Position numbers and translations under genes: made by a program. Below are positions 22,604 through 35,220 of a stretch of DNA of 64,000 nt, one piece after another; the stretch's first letter is position 1; each line of letters opens with the position of its first letter. This DNA comes from Anadara kagoshimensis (lineage: Eukaryota; Mollusca; Bivalvia; Arcoida; Arcidae), in NCBI GenBank assembly GCA_021292105.1, contig CM037873.1:11757489-11821488 (forward strand), written 5' to 3'. The notes under the pieces are model-generated. The model was not told where the DNA came from. It saw only the letters and a program-made list of their open reading frames with translations, and ran no database searches.

Positions 22604-23220
22604 TTCAAAATTAAACGATAAATAAAAATCAATAAAAACACACAGGATTCCTTAAATGGGGGTTACATGGGCCAAGTAAGCTATTTAAGTCGTATTTTAT
22701 TGCGAACCGATTTATAGGAATACTATCATGACCTAAATAGTGATTTCTGAAAAGTTAAACAAGTAATATACCTTATAACAGAGATATCCTATCGATTCAC
22801 GTGATTAGTCAAATCAGAGTCATATAAAACCCGAGATTGGCAACACCTATATACCGCTATTCGCCTGCAGCGAACTATCGCGGTTCGGGGGTATACATGT
22901 TTATATTACTTATACCTATTGTATGAGAAAACAACGTACAGCTTTGAAATATTAAAATGTCTTTAATATTGATTTTAAAAATGACAGAAGATTGAAATTT
23001 TCATCCTAAGTGAACTTTTGACGGGTTGTGGGTATACTTGCAACTATGATAAAGAACGTGTATATGATACTTATACCCATTGTATGAGAAATTTACATAC
23101 AATTTTGAAATGTACAGATTCCTTTAACATGGATTCAAAGTTGAGACCTGCACCAGATATTTTAATCTGCAGTTCCGGGCGCTTCGTCTCTCTCTCTCTC
23201 TCTCTCTCTGTGGAGTAAAA
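22604..23220. repeat. Non-coding DNA with a diverged ~190-bp repeat, copy A
   Basis: Contains the ACTTGCAACTATGATAAAGA unit with TTATACCCATTGTATGAGAA. The motif is expanded at 42364-43060 in copy B. It ends in a (TC)n tract at about 23187-23210. An open frame here is simple-repeat driven. Confidence 0.6.
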
Positions 23221-23221
23221 A

Positions 23222-23303
23222 CTTGTCAGTTCCAAAGTTTTTACTTTGCTTCTGGATTGTGATTCGGACATGGATTAGTATGTTTGTGTTTGATTTGCAA
23301 TAT
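23222..23303 (+). mobile_element. Short Penelope-like 3' tail, copy A only
   Basis: CTTGTCAGTTCCAAAGTTTT, TACTTTGCTTCTGGATTGTG, then ATTAGTATGTTTGTGTTTGA. Copy B has unrelated DNA after the shared GGAGTAAAAA, so this is either an extremely 5'-truncated insertion or part of a replaced segment. Confidence 0.65.
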
Positions 23304-24517
23304 AAGTTCTGAAGAGATTTTATTTCCAGACACGTATAAGAAATAAAATAACGTTATTTTATTTAATGCTTGCGAAAATTAAAGTTTAGAGCTTATATTG
23401 TGAAAATAGTGTAACAGTTTCTATAACATTTGTTGTATATGTATCTTTCAATCTTGCAATTTTCATCTATTTACTATATGAATATCCGCAAAAATATCTT
23501 TATCCGTAAATCATGCCATTTTTCAAAGTAATTTTGTAGTATGGTATTGGCCATAAATTTAAAAGTTTGAAAAACAAGATGTAGAAAAAAATGAAGAATA
23601 TCAATCGATGTGAAATCATTATACTTTTAATTGAATGTTTTGCGTTTTTTCTTAAAAATAATCATATCTATGTCAATAATCACCTATTTACATACGTGAG
23701 GTTACTTCAAAATCTACACGTCAGGAAGTACTATACACATGCCGTGGCGGATCTCCTTGTGATCTCGATGCTTATTTGCATATGAAAAGGGGCCGTGATA
23801 TGTGTAACAATATACATGCCGTTATAGAAATTTCAAAAGTTAGAAAGTTATAGATAATTAGTTGTATTGATCATTTCTAAAATATTATGAAGTTGTGTAA
23901 TCTACTGATGTATTGGTTACTGCACATTGAAGGCAGTGTGTCTATTTATAACATGCTGTTGATTGATAGGATCTCCTGCTGCTAAGATAAAACAAGATGC
24001 CCTGTAGTTAATTACCCCATGCTGCTTCAGCAAAACGAAGTACCGGCCATACTGTCCATTAAGGAATAGAATGTAGTCATTACATCACTTATTGCTTGAC
24101 CAATACACAATTCTCAGAATCGCTTGTGTAGTGCCCATAAAAGGCATTCAGGTCCACACCCCTGGTTGCCTGCACACATTCACAGTTACATTAATACTCA
24201 GGACTAACACGTGTTAGCGGGGAGATGGAACAAGAAGAGCAGTCCGACAAGATGTAGTCGGCTCCCTCGGAAGCTGCGGGACGAAGCATACATCTCCAGC
24301 ACCAGCACCACACCCACAAGAACACCACAAACAGATACCAGCAACAATTTAGTATAGCAACAGTAGAATAGAATAAAGCATTTAGAATCCAACAATGGAG
24401 TTACAGAACTTTTTTTATTTACATCATTACAAACATATTGTTACATATGTTACGGGATTCCGAGAAGTTGCCTCTGGCCAAATCTAACATATATACATTG
24501 ATACATTATCTGGGTTA
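23304..24517. other. Copy A-specific non-coding stretch
   Basis: No alignment to copy B was seen here (copy B 43176-44095 differs). No convincing exon; short frames only. Confidence 0.5.
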
Positions 24518-27476
24518 CGATATATAGGTCAAATAACCAATAGAGTATATTGCGTCATCATCAAATCGTAGTCTACGATGAAGACAGTTATGAGAAACCA
24601 CGCATTTCCAAAAAGTAATATAACTTAGAAAATTGCTTACTAGAACCAACTTCGATATGCCGAAATATATCTCCATACATTCAAGATAAAACATGTGATT
24701 TAAGTATATAGATACAAACTGGCAGTATCATAAATAAAAGAACATACCGATTTATTGAATTAAAAAAGGGATAATTAAACTGACCATGTTCAAATCACAA
24801 AGTAATGTAAAACTGGCAGGCTACATGGTGACTATGAAGGCGAAAGTAAAAAATAATAATAACAAGAGATGATTCCCCACCATCCATAAATTATACTGTA
24901 TATTATCTAAAATATACATCTGATATTTATATGTCTGGGTACACTTGACTTTGACTCTTATATTGGCTGACTTGGTATTGTACAGATGGTTTATAGACAA
25001 AACGTACGTACTTTTGCCAAAACATTTCGGTGGGTACGTTTTGGTAAAAATGTGGGGTGCTTTTAGTCCAAAAATGGGTACGTTCTGGTAGTGTACGTTA
25101 TGGCATGGATACGTTTTGTCCTCCGCCAGCACAGATCTATTACTTGGATTTGTCCAGTAAAATTTTTGATTTAAAAGATTTCATGCTCTAGTGGACTTTT
25201 TTACGTTCAATAATTAGAGTACCTCATAGGTGAAAACATTGGCTTGGTATAATAAAAGTGTCATAACCAGCTTATGTCCATTCAGAATTGGTTTCCCCGG
25301 GTATTCAACTACGTATTTATTACGCAATTTACACCATCTCAACTTTGAAATAAAAAAATTGATGATTTTTTTCATATCTACACTGATAACAGATTATTGG
25401 TACCAAATATCATCTAAATCCATCAAGCCGTTTCCGAGATCTGCATCAGCAAACTATGATAGTAGGCCTTGAAGGAATAATAATAAGAAGAAGAAGAAGA
25501 AAAAAGAAGAAGAAGAAGATACAGAACGAAAACAATGTGATTCCCCACCTTTGGTGGTGGGGAATCATAATAATAAAGTTTTGGGGGATGGAAAAAGTTA
25601 TATTAGTCATGCGGAAAGCAGTCAGTGGGAGAGAGTAAGAGTGCACCAACAACAGACGAAAGAACGGCTACAAAAAGACAGTGAATATTTTCATATTTTC
25701 CATAGAGGGCATTGTTAATGTCTTCTATTGTTTATGTGTATCGATCGGGACATCACACAAAAGTGAGACAGAGAAGAACGTTTAAATATGTTTTACCCGA
25801 TATTGAATGGTTACGATTTGACATCTTAAATAATCTCCTTTTGTTTAATTATCTCCAAATTATATCCACGTTGTTATGTTATAGTTATTGTGTTCGGAAA
25901 TAACAAAACAATCGCATGAAAGTACTAGCAAAAATGTTATTAAATTGTTTGCGAAAGGATCAACGAGTACTAAACCTTCTTATATAATCAAGTCCCAGAG
26001 ATTTCAATAATCCTCACAGACATACATATCAAATACGTTGTTGTTTCATCTGAGAGGCCTCCAACAACATTATTCGTATTTGTAAGTCATTCTTCCTTGA
26101 ACTTCTCACAATAGAACTTGGTTTGCATATCATATCGAGGAATCCATTCACACAGCTAATTTCACCAAAGACCAAATTATTTCAAACCATGGAGAAGATT
26201 TTGAGTCCTTTGGTATCAATTATCAATATAAAATAGGAATAACTTGATCTTCCTTACTTGTATTGAACTGCTAAAATTCACAAAAATCAATACAGGATAA
26301 AATATACAACAGATCCTTTAAATGGATCACTTATTTATTATCAGTAATCCAAACAACACAATTTTTAAAAAGAATTACTTGAGCATCTTCTCAAATTATA
26401 CCTAATCTCGTGAAAATGTATAAAACCTTTGATTTTTAACACTTTGTACCATTATATCTCATTCTTAATTGAAAGAACGTCTAAAACAAATATTTTACAA
26501 AAACGGTAAGACAAGATAATCTATGATTTCACTCAAATGGTCAGATATTTTCATCTCAAACGAGGCTCCGCCGAAATTTCCTCATGTCAGTCTGAAACGA
26601 GTAATTATTTTACTCGCATATAGAATCTAATATGGTAGTCTAAGGACATTGAAATTTCCTACTACAAAGCAAAAATTTTGTAGGCGGATGAATACGTGTT
26701 TGACGTAATGCTGTAACGTCATCAATAACCTATAGCTCTGAGCAAAAATGTGAACCTAACAACAAAATACATTTTCTTTTTTATATACTTATTGCTCAAA
26801 ATTATTTTTTTCACAAATAATAATAAAATAGAATTAAGAATTATAGAAACCAGTCGTTAGGGGAAACTTTAACATGTTATGATATACCTCGTATCATGAA
26901 TTACGTCCCTTACTATTATTGCATTGTACCGAGATTCCTTACACGTAATCACGCTGGGTGAGATATGGAAAAAATATCGTTGCAGCTATCCCGTGAGATT
27001 ATTCTGTCACATATGCGAGAAATACATATCTAGTGTTGAACAGGAATAGCGGTTATTTATACAAGAACCTTACGGACTGCAGTCATAAATACACAGCCAG
27101 CAGATACAACAACAAACAAGGTTTTGTTAAATGTACTAGTTGTGTAGCACTATCTTGTGATTTGTTTCCTTATCCGTAAAAAGCAGAATGCACTACCTTT
27201 CTAGGGATGTTTGATGGTATTATTCCTTCTTCGGTGTTTAATTTTGATCTGTTTTTTGTATTTAATATTCATTGCTTGTTTCCAAGAGCGTGATTTTACT
27301 TATAAAAATTTATTATTTGAATAAAAACATTTAAGTCAATGCATTATAACCAGCCTAGATACAGAGCTCATTTATTATGACTGAATATAGAGTTATGTAG
27401 ATATTATGTAAATATCTAGGTAATTTGTCAGCTGCTATATTCTGTTATTCATAATTGTGTTTGACTTTCATTTCAG
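24518..27476. other. Upstream region of TPR-TIR copy A
   Basis: Aligned to copy B from 44097. Contains short GGGTACGTTTTGG-type repeats (about 24990-25125), a GAA-rich microsatellite (about 25478-25520) and a small hairpin GATTCCCCACC...GGTGGGGAATC (about 25540-25570). No upstream coding exon was recognised. A non-coding first exon probably exists, since the coding exon begins at an acceptor (27475-27476), but I could not locate it. Confidence 0.55.
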
Positions 27477-27538
27477 TTGGACCACAGATTTGATGGTTTT
27501 TAAGGCTTTGAGATTTATTTATACCTGCCGAATAAAGA

Positions 27539-29444
27539 ATGGATGGCCAGATAACTGACTTAGATCGAATAAACCCCGGTCTGTTCGAGTTGGATTTGAA
27601 CATTAGTTCTACATTAGATCCAGAACAATTAAAGGATGTTTATCTATATCTTTGCAGAACAAGAAAGGAAAATCCTACCCCAAACGTATATAATATACTT
27701 GATTGTATGATAGCGTTCATAGAGAATAAACGACCTCTGTCAAAACGAATAGACATGAAACGTTTGGAAACCATTTTAAAAGATAACCCTGATCACTTAA
27801 ACGCTTTAGCAGATATAGAGATGATATATAGGCAAATGCATATGGTTGCACGTGCTGAAACATATAACACCAGGAAAAATGAAATACTTAAAGGCAACTC
27901 CCCACAACATATCCGTCAAAAAGCGATATGTTTTCTCGAGCAAGGTTATTGTGTTCTAGCAGAGTACGACAATAACATTGGAGAGGCATCAAAATATCAT
28001 ACCGCCATTGAATATTTAAAAAATGGTATCCATATGTTAGAAAGCTTACCTGACTCTGATCCAACTGAATGCATAATATGGAAATATTATATCGCTTGGG
28101 CTTACATGCGGTATGAAAGACGAATAAAAGTCAAGTACACGTCTTGTCTGTCTTACTTTTTTGAGGTGATAAAATATCTAGAAAATTTGGATGACGAGGA
28201 TAATAACTTTTACATTGCACGAAGTTATATATGCATAGGATGGATTGCAATAAAAGATTCTTTAGACCAAAATTCTATCAAAGACCATTCATTAGATTTT
28301 CAGGAAATATTAGATAACCCATTAGCAGCATGTGAGAGAGCGTATTTAATGCGACCACGGGATACAGTTGTACTAAATCGATATGCAAGATGCCTTATCA
28401 AGAACTTGCGCTCTAAAAATCGTAAGGATATAATAGAACACTTGGAATTAGCAGAGTTGCTTTTAAATGAATCACTGGATATCTCACCTGAATCTAACTG
28501 GGGAGCGTACACTACAAGAATAAATCTTTGTCAAACCTGGACAAAAACTGGAGTTATTGAAATGGATGCTGATAGAAAAAAAACGCTCCTTTTAAGAACC
28601 GTAGAAGATGGTCGAAAATGTTTTGAAACAAAAATTTCAATGAGAAATTGCGCTGAGATGGGAACTATTTGTCACAGACTTGCCATATTTCCCAACAAGG
28701 ATTCTTTACAAGGACGCGGTTTTGTACAAGAAGAAGAATATCTTTATGAAGCTTTGGCTTTTCTCCATCGAGAGCGTATCCGTGGCGGAAAAATGAATTA
28801 CTTCAACAACTTCCAAATGGGCCGTTGTTTATCTGACTTACAGGAATACAGAGCAGCTGTTGAGTGGTCAAAAAGGGCAATGTATATATCCAGACCAGAT
28901 AATTTATGGTTTTCTTTTCAGAATGCATGTTCCTATTTGTTCTCATTATACGCCAGCGACAATGAAACAAACGATGAACCAGAATTTGAAAATGGTGAAG
29001 CAGATCAAGAGTATTTGTTAGAAGAGCTTTTAGTTCTTATAGTTTATGGATTCACCGTCTCAATAGAACATGACTTTGTAGAACAAATGACAAAATCTAC
29101 GATCAAATGTATGCGAAAACAAATTTTATCTGTTGTTGCATATTTCAATAAATCACAATATTCTACTGTTCCTCTCTATGTGGACACAATGCAAGGTATA
29201 AAGACATATTTAAAGCCATATCAAAGAGGATATGCTAAAAACATAGCAATCCATCAAGACGAAACGCTGGATGAGCCATTTGTGAACATTTATCCACCAT
29301 TGCCAAGAGATGGGCATTTGGATAATTCTCAAGACACATACAATTTCTTTGTATTCGGCAGTTGTAAAGATAGTGGATGGATAATAACACACCTGTTAAG
29401 GCAGCTAGAGAATTCTTTTGACGGAAATGAAAAAATACTAAGAG
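27539..29444 (+). CDS. TTC22-like TPR / TIR protein, exon with TPR region and first part of TIR (copy A)
   Basis: Acceptor CATTTCAG ends at 27476; the ATG at 27539 is the one conserved with copy B, where an extra upstream ATG exists only in copy B. The exon encodes 635 residues plus one base and stops at donor AGAG|GTAAGT (29445). Residues 1-20 (DLDRINPGLFELDL) and the blocks LKDNPDHLNALADIEMIYRQ (~80-100), FLEQGY (~131), ARSYICIGWIA (~223), AYLMRPRDTVVLNRYARCL (~268) and SNWGAYTTRI (~320) resemble the animal TPR protein TTC22 in order and spacing. Helical TPR-like repeats continue to about 480. From about residue 600 (TYNFFVFGSCKDSGWIITHL) it is TIR box 1 and helix A. There is no signal peptide or membrane segment, so the protein is probably cytosolic. 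Joined to exon 30521 the protein is 742 residues. Reading past the donor adds 17 residues and a stop (29497), a possible intron-retained form without the rest of the TIR. Confidence 0.85.
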
Positions 29445-30520
29445 GTAAGTGTCTTTATAAAGTGACAGTGGTTAATGTGTCCATAAATATTAACTAGTAA
29501 GTTTATTTAAGAGGTTTTTAAACACCTATGTTACCAAACTTTTTGGTCTTCACATTTGCCTGCAATGTTCCTGGGCCCAGTTAACTGTTAATTTTGTATT
29601 GTATTATTTGTATTTACTAATAAATATAAATATTGTTTAAACTAACATTTGCTGGACAATATTTTATTCCATGTGGCCTTCATATTTGCTAGGCAGTATT
29701 TTGGTCTCTTCGGCCTTCACATTGGCTAGACGCTAAAAGCTGACCTACTCTTTGGCCTCGTTATTTTTTATTTGCACCAATTCTACTGTTATTTATGGTC
29801 ATTATTACCGTGATGATACAGAACATGCATCATCATTTTCATAAAATAGAATTAGCCAAAATTACTTAATTCTTTATTATATGTATACAAGGTGTCTCAG
29901 AATTGTTTTTAAAACATTTATACTATTTTAATTTATCACCCCGACATGTTTGTTATTGTTTTGTTTCCTCCTTTTTCGTGTTCTGGATTACACAAATTAT
30001 TGTCAAGTACATGTATATGTTTTTCCTTCAACTGTTTTTATAATACATTATACTACTGTTAATTTTACACAACTAGACGGACGTTTCGGAATAAAATTCC
30101 TCATCATTAGTGTTTGGACCAAAATTGTAAAACCAAGGAACCAAATTACATTTACCCATATTTAGCTAAGAAAGTACTTTTTAGCATGAGGAAGTATATC
30201 CTAGTTTTCGAGGATTTCAAATTGCTAAGGAAGTTCAACTTCAGACATAGGTACCCTGAATGGATTTTAAGCATTTTATAAAAAAAAACATATAACGTAT
30301 CACATATATAAATAGGGTTCCCGAGCACCTATGACTACAGCTAGTAAAATTAATTAAAAGTGACACACTTTCCTGGTGAAAGTTCACATGTTTAAACTAA
30401 TTTGTCATCTCTAATTCTCTGATTTGACTCGCCAGTGCTTCTTAACACTGCCATCAGATCGTTGGCAACATATTATATATCATAATTCTCACTGCTATTT
30501 TTTGTGTTTTTGTTTTGAAG
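29445..30520 (+). other. Intron splitting the TIR domain, copy A
   Basis: GTAAGT to TTTTGAAG, phase 1, 1076 bp. Contains a worn Penelope-like tail (about 30310-30415: TTCCTGGTGAAAGTTCACAT, GTTTAAACTAATTTGTCAT). About 210 bp at 29540-29750 is absent from copy B between short TTTGGTCT / TTTGGCCT matches. Confidence 0.75.
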
Positions 30521-30843
30521 GCTGCATTGACAGACGTGATTTCAAAATAGGAGAACCTGTCATTGATAACATCTCCAACAGTATTACCAAGAGCAGCCAT
30601 GTATTGGTGATTCTTTCGCCGGCTTTTCTAGAACACCGCCTCAACCAACTTCACGGCAATTCAAGAATAAAGGAATTGATGAAACAAAAAGAGGAAGAAG
30701 ATGAAAAAGCAGTCATTCTTGTGATGATACAGAAGTGCTCAATTCCAGAATCCCTGAAACATCTACAATGTATTGACTTGACAGAACATACCAATATGTT
30801 ACAGGAAATATTAAAACTGAAATCAATTCTATTAAATGACTAA
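30521..30843 (+). CDS. TTC22-like TPR / TIR protein, exon with the rest of the TIR domain (copy A)
   Basis: Acceptor TGTTTTGAAG ends at 30520. The phase-1 junction gives G, then CIDRRDFKIGEPVIDNI (box 2 / BB loop), SHVLVILSPAFLEH (box around strand D) and EKAVILVMIQ (strand E region), ending at TAA 30841-30843 (107 residues). The RDFxxGxxxxDNI motif is TLR-like. The usual BB-loop Pro (xPG) is Ile here. The Trp normally found in the helix after LSPxF is Ser, but the Glu at the position of the SARM1 catalytic Glu is kept (KEL, residue 687 of the joined protein). Function as adaptor or NAD hydrolase cannot be settled from sequence. A frame starting upstream at 30424 is intron and was excluded. 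Confidence 0.88.
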
Positions 30844-32320
30844 ATTAATACAAATGAATTTGAAACAAAAAAGGATGTTATTTAAAACAATTTACAACAT
30901 ATAAAGAAATGACTGATTAAGGATACCTATGTTTATACACCAATCTATGATATCTATGATAAATGACTTTATTGGCATTTGGTACAGATCTTGTGACAGA
31001 CTAACATTTGGCTTATGAAAAAGAGTTGGAAAAGTTGAGATATGGATGGCTAGTGGCTGAAAAAGCTACTATGATAAATAATATATATATATAAGCAATT
31101 GCCAAAAAGCGTTCAAGATTTTTTCAAGATGAAAACATTATTTTAGCTGTCAAACCCATATTTTTAGCAGAGTGTTGTTTCCATTAAATCTTGTGAAGAT
31201 TTTCAGCCTGTAATGCTTACATGTTTAAGGCTGTCATATCACTGCAGACGGAAAATATTCACAAAATAAAGTTGTTGAAAACATTATTCATCTTCAATCT
31301 GGTGTTTTATATAGATTTTATCTTGATATTTATATTTTTTATTTTTCCTAGAAAAATATTCTTATTGCATACATTAAAACCATCAATTTACAGTGTCGAT
31401 TTCGAATTTTTGAAATTTGTGATGATGATTAATATACATGCAAACCTGTTTTTTTTAATTTTTCTCAAATTGCATAAAAAATGCATACATTTAGATCATT
31501 AAGTTAAGTTATCACTTAAGAAAAACTTTTTTACAATTTCATGAAATTTGACATGATGATTATAATATGGTCAATATAAATTTGTATAGCTGGTATGGAT
31601 GGCTGTGTGTAATCAGTGATTTAAAGTTGTTTTATTATACCGGCTTTGAACTTTACAAATTTAATTTATATTATAGACCTCTTAAATAAATTCCTTATTT
31701 GTGGATACAATAGCATAGTTATCATCATTTTATTATGATATTGAAACTACTTTAATTCAAATACATTTGTTCGAAGACATAGGACATGTAAATAAATGAG
31801 AGGAGAGTTCAGTTTTATGATCAGAATGCTATTGGTAACCAAGTATCTGGATATTCATACAACAGATATTCTTGCAAATACAAATGCTAATAGATGTTAG
31901 CATTCTTATACATTTACGTGTATATATTTTATTAAAACTAATTGTTTTATGTACAACAATAAAAAAATTTCATCATTGTTTATATTCATTATTTTATAAA
32001 TTGCAGCCAATGTGAAACGGATAAAACAGGTGTCAAGATGAATTGTTTCCAATTATCTATTTATCAATTTTCTGAAAGGAATTTTACTGGTTATTGGTGT
32101 TACAGGTATTTCACAATTATTTCTAAACTAAGATTTTCTTTAACTAAAATCAAGCCAATTTTCCCAATCTTTTTGACACTAAGAACTAAATAATTTTGTT
32201 CAAACTAAATACAAATGTTATACAGTTGAAGTGATCTTCATAATGATGTCTGAAAAACCAAATCAGAAAATTATCGTTGTACCCAATTTGCCATGTTGAA
32301 GTTAAGAAAAATCTTAATTA
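30844..32320. other. 3' flank of TPR-TIR copy A
   Basis: Aligned with copy B 50919-53440; AT-rich, no coding exon recognised. Translations in this stretch are low-complexity and hydrophobic by base composition. Confidence 0.55.
31265..31270 (+). promoter_or_regulatory. Possible polyadenylation signal, TPR-TIR copy A
   Basis: AATAAA about 420 bp after the stop. The matching place in copy B (about 51338) reads CAAAAACAATCC, so it is not conserved; weak evidence. Confidence 0.3.
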
Positions 32321-32323
32321 AGG

Positions 32324-32640
32324 TGAATTATTGATTGATTGAATTTGGTTTTACATCTCATCAAGAATATTTCTCTTATATTCAGTCATACCTGCAACAG
32401 GTGAAGTGCCAATAATGTTCATCTTTGCAGTGTGCTCAGGCCAATGTGCTAAGAGAGTTCTTCAACATGTCATCACTGCTGTGACATTGATTTTCAAGGT
32501 CTCTTCCAAAGGACTCCTTGGTTTTCATTTCTAAATTCAGTGCTTGGTCAAGTATTGGTCAGACATAGGTCTGGGTTAGAACCCATTACTTACCTTATAA
32601 AGAGCAAGCACTCTACTAGAGGAGCTACTGTATTGATTCT
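32324..32640 (-). mobile_element. tRNA-headed SINE, copy A
   Basis: On the minus strand a tRNA-like head (GTAGCTCCTCTAGTAGAGTG, then CTTGCTCTTTATAAGGTAAG and the B-box-like GGGTTCTAACCC) is followed by a body, with an ATTGATTGA tail near 32330. Partner in copy B at 53449-53810; same family at 57729-58080. Confidence 0.75.
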
Positions 32641-32749
32641 TACTTAAGAAACGATAGTTAAACCATCGCCTTTTCCAAAAATGCATCATATATAGTTCAC
32701 TGAAAGAGGCTGATAATAATTCTTTAAAAACTTTTTAAAACATGGACTT

Positions 32750-33115
32750 ATTATACCCCCACTAACTGGTTTAAGGGGGTATAATGGAATCGCCATGTCT
32801 GTCTCTCTGTCCGTGTAAAATCTTGTCTGGGCCATCTTTTATAATTGCTTTTACGACTCAGAAAACTTCACATGAACAACCTTAATGGTTTAAAGGTGTG
32901 TCATGACCTTGAATCAAGGTCATATCTGAAAGGTCAAGGTTGCAGAAAAAGTATGTTTGAAAACGGTGTCCGGGTCATACCTCATAACTACTTTGAACCA
33001 CTGTCATAAAACTTCATATGAATAATCTACATGGTCAAGGTGTGTAATGAATGACCTTCAATCAAGACCATATTAGAAAGGTCAAGGTCGCAGGAAAATA
33101 TTAAGAGACAGTTCT
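32750..33115. repeat. Dispersed repeat with GGGGGTATAATGG and AAGGTCAAGG motifs
   Basis: TTATACCCCCACTAACTGG inverted to GGGGGTATAATGG, then CATGTCTGTCTCTCTGTCCG and two related blocks containing TCATAAAACTTCATATGAA and ACCTTGAATCAAGGTCATAT. The partner in copy B is 53890-54235. It looks like an old mobile repeat; its class is unknown to me. Confidence 0.5.
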
Positions 33116-35220
33116 AGTTTTAAAATGCCTTTTCATTACTTTTATTTTCTGCTGGGTGACGTAAAGTTGTTTAGTATGGAATGCACAGAAAAAATTCTGA
33201 TAAAAACAACTTCATTTTTTGTAATAATGATATGTTAACAGTGTCATTGAAGGTTTTATTGGGTTTCTAACAAAAGAATGTAATAGTGACAACATAAAAA
33301 ACTAAATTCCAGATTTTAAAGAAAATCAAATAATATTTCGATGCCTATTTCTCTAAACATAATTACATACCTGACGGACATGTCAGATACATTTTTAAAT
33401 GGTTACCACCTATGGACTTAAATTCCAAATTTAGCTTAAATTCAGCTAGTGGTTTCAGAGGAGAAGGCTTATGTTTATGGGTGCTTAAAAGCTTTCCCAT
33501 GCAATAAGTCAATACTGGTTTTGCCAGGTGAGCTAAAAGAATGAGCAGAGTAGACAAAAAACAAAATAAAAATTATAAATATAAAATGGAAAATAAGGAA
33601 AATGTACACAAATTGGACGTAGCCATCCAACTGAATGGTGTCACACACTCCCTCAGCCCTTTCAACAGACTGATATACTTTCACAGGCAATCCCATCGGT
33701 AAATCCCACATCCAGTAACAGTGTAATGTCATCTGGTTTTATTTCTAATTCATCTTTCCATAACTATACATTTCATTTTACCAATAATAAGTAATACATG
33801 TGTGAGCACATCCAACGTGGTGGCCACGTTTATCAACTGAAAGCAGATGAGTGATTGATCACGCGTCTTCTTAACGCTGATTGGCTGATTATAAAAAATA
33901 ATCGGGTCATATTCATCTGCCTCATGATGACTATCGATGTAGATTTCATTAAACTTGATTTAAATGTTTTTTTTAATTTCTTAAATAATTAAAGAATATC
34001 TAAATTAAATTATAAGGAATAACTGTGATATCATTTTTTTATTGGTGTATCAGTTATTCCTTAAATGAAAAAACATAAGTTGCATAATTAAAAATCAAAT
34101 GATATGTATTAACACGGGGGACAATCAGCATAAAAGTGAAAGCATGATCAGCCCGCATATCTAACTTGATCAAAACATTGTCGAAGTGTTTGCATTAACT
34201 ACGGGGTTTTGGAATGTAGTCATTTGGCAAGGAAACTTAATGCACATATGCATCTTTCGTAGAATACATTTTATTTTTAAATCCATGCACTATCATACAA
34301 AAGTAAGGTCAACAAACCGTCGAAACGAGCGTTTTCAAAAGGAAGCGTGATCAACATAAGTCACGTGATTATCCCCTTTGATTTAGGGTTAGCTCTGCAA
34401 TTCGCTGATTGCTAATTTTGACAATTTCTGGCTCAAAAAATACTTTTTGGGTACCGTAGTATCTTTTTTCGTTTTTTTTTTAATTTCAAGGTAAGGCAGA
34501 TAAAGATCACCATTTTTTTTCTTTTATGATTTTTTTCTTTTATATTTTTTTTTACACAAGTATGAAAAAGTAAAACAAGTTTTACAAATTGTTGATAATC
34601 AATAATCAAGAAAATCTATACAACAGATTAGTAGAACTACCGCTATATTAATATTTCAGACATGTTTGCCGTCTTTGTTACCGTAAATCGGGATTTTTGC
34701 TGTGGTTTTATTTATGGCGATTTGCGGATAAAAAAATTCGCAAAAATTAAACCCGTAAAAATTATATCGGAAAAAAATTAATTTAATTCCCGGAATTGTC
34801 AATCATACGCTTTGGGAGATTGTTTTTTATCCGATAAAGTATTTATTTCAGTACGATGTATCTTACATGGAGTCTCTGATTAGATTCTATTTATTTTTTA
34901 TCAATTAAAATTATGGAAAAAATGGTCCGATATTAAAAGATTATAATCGCGTTTTTATGTTGTTTATTTACACTATTTGCCGGTATAGGAGCTCATATCA
35001 AGATAAAGTTGTATGTTTTCTGAAGTCACAAGTAGATTTATCAATAAAAAAGAAATTGAAAACTACTCACAAGTGTTGCAAATTAAGTTTAATTATCAAT
35101 TCACATCAGCTTGGATGACACTCTACTATCAGCTGACTATGTTTACTCAACCGTCACAGGAAGCACTCTGACCATACAGAATATATTTATGAACTCAATT
35201 CTGATTGGCAGAGATTGTCT
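33116..35220. other. Non-coding end of copy A and junction spacer
   Basis: Aligned to copy B until about 34675. 34676-35220 has no counterpart in copy B or to its right. No gene seen. Confidence 0.55.

Larger units (their letters stand above)
12346..34675 (+). repeat. Tandem segmental duplication, copy A (~22.3 kb)
   Basis: Starts at ATGACAAACACTAT (12348) and matches copy B from 35371 in order and orientation: 12.35-13.1 with 35.4-36.2; 14.46-15.4 with 36.8-37.4; 17.5-18.64 with 37.5-38.6; 19.55-20.45 with 38.63-39.5; 20.46-21.3 with 41.24-42.09; 22.6-23.2 with 42.1-43.17; 24.52-34.67 with 44.1-56.1. Similarity ends near CAGATTAGTAGAACTA (34627) to ATATTTCAGACATG. The gaps are insertions specific to one copy. 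Confidence 0.9.

Noticed and set aside
25478-25638. Lys/Arg-rich short protein
   Set aside because: Translation of a GAA microsatellite.
30424-30520. In-frame N-terminal extension of the TIR exon
   Set aside because: It precedes a good polypyrimidine tract and acceptor (TGTTTTGAAG), and the phase fits the upstream donor exactly, so it is intron.
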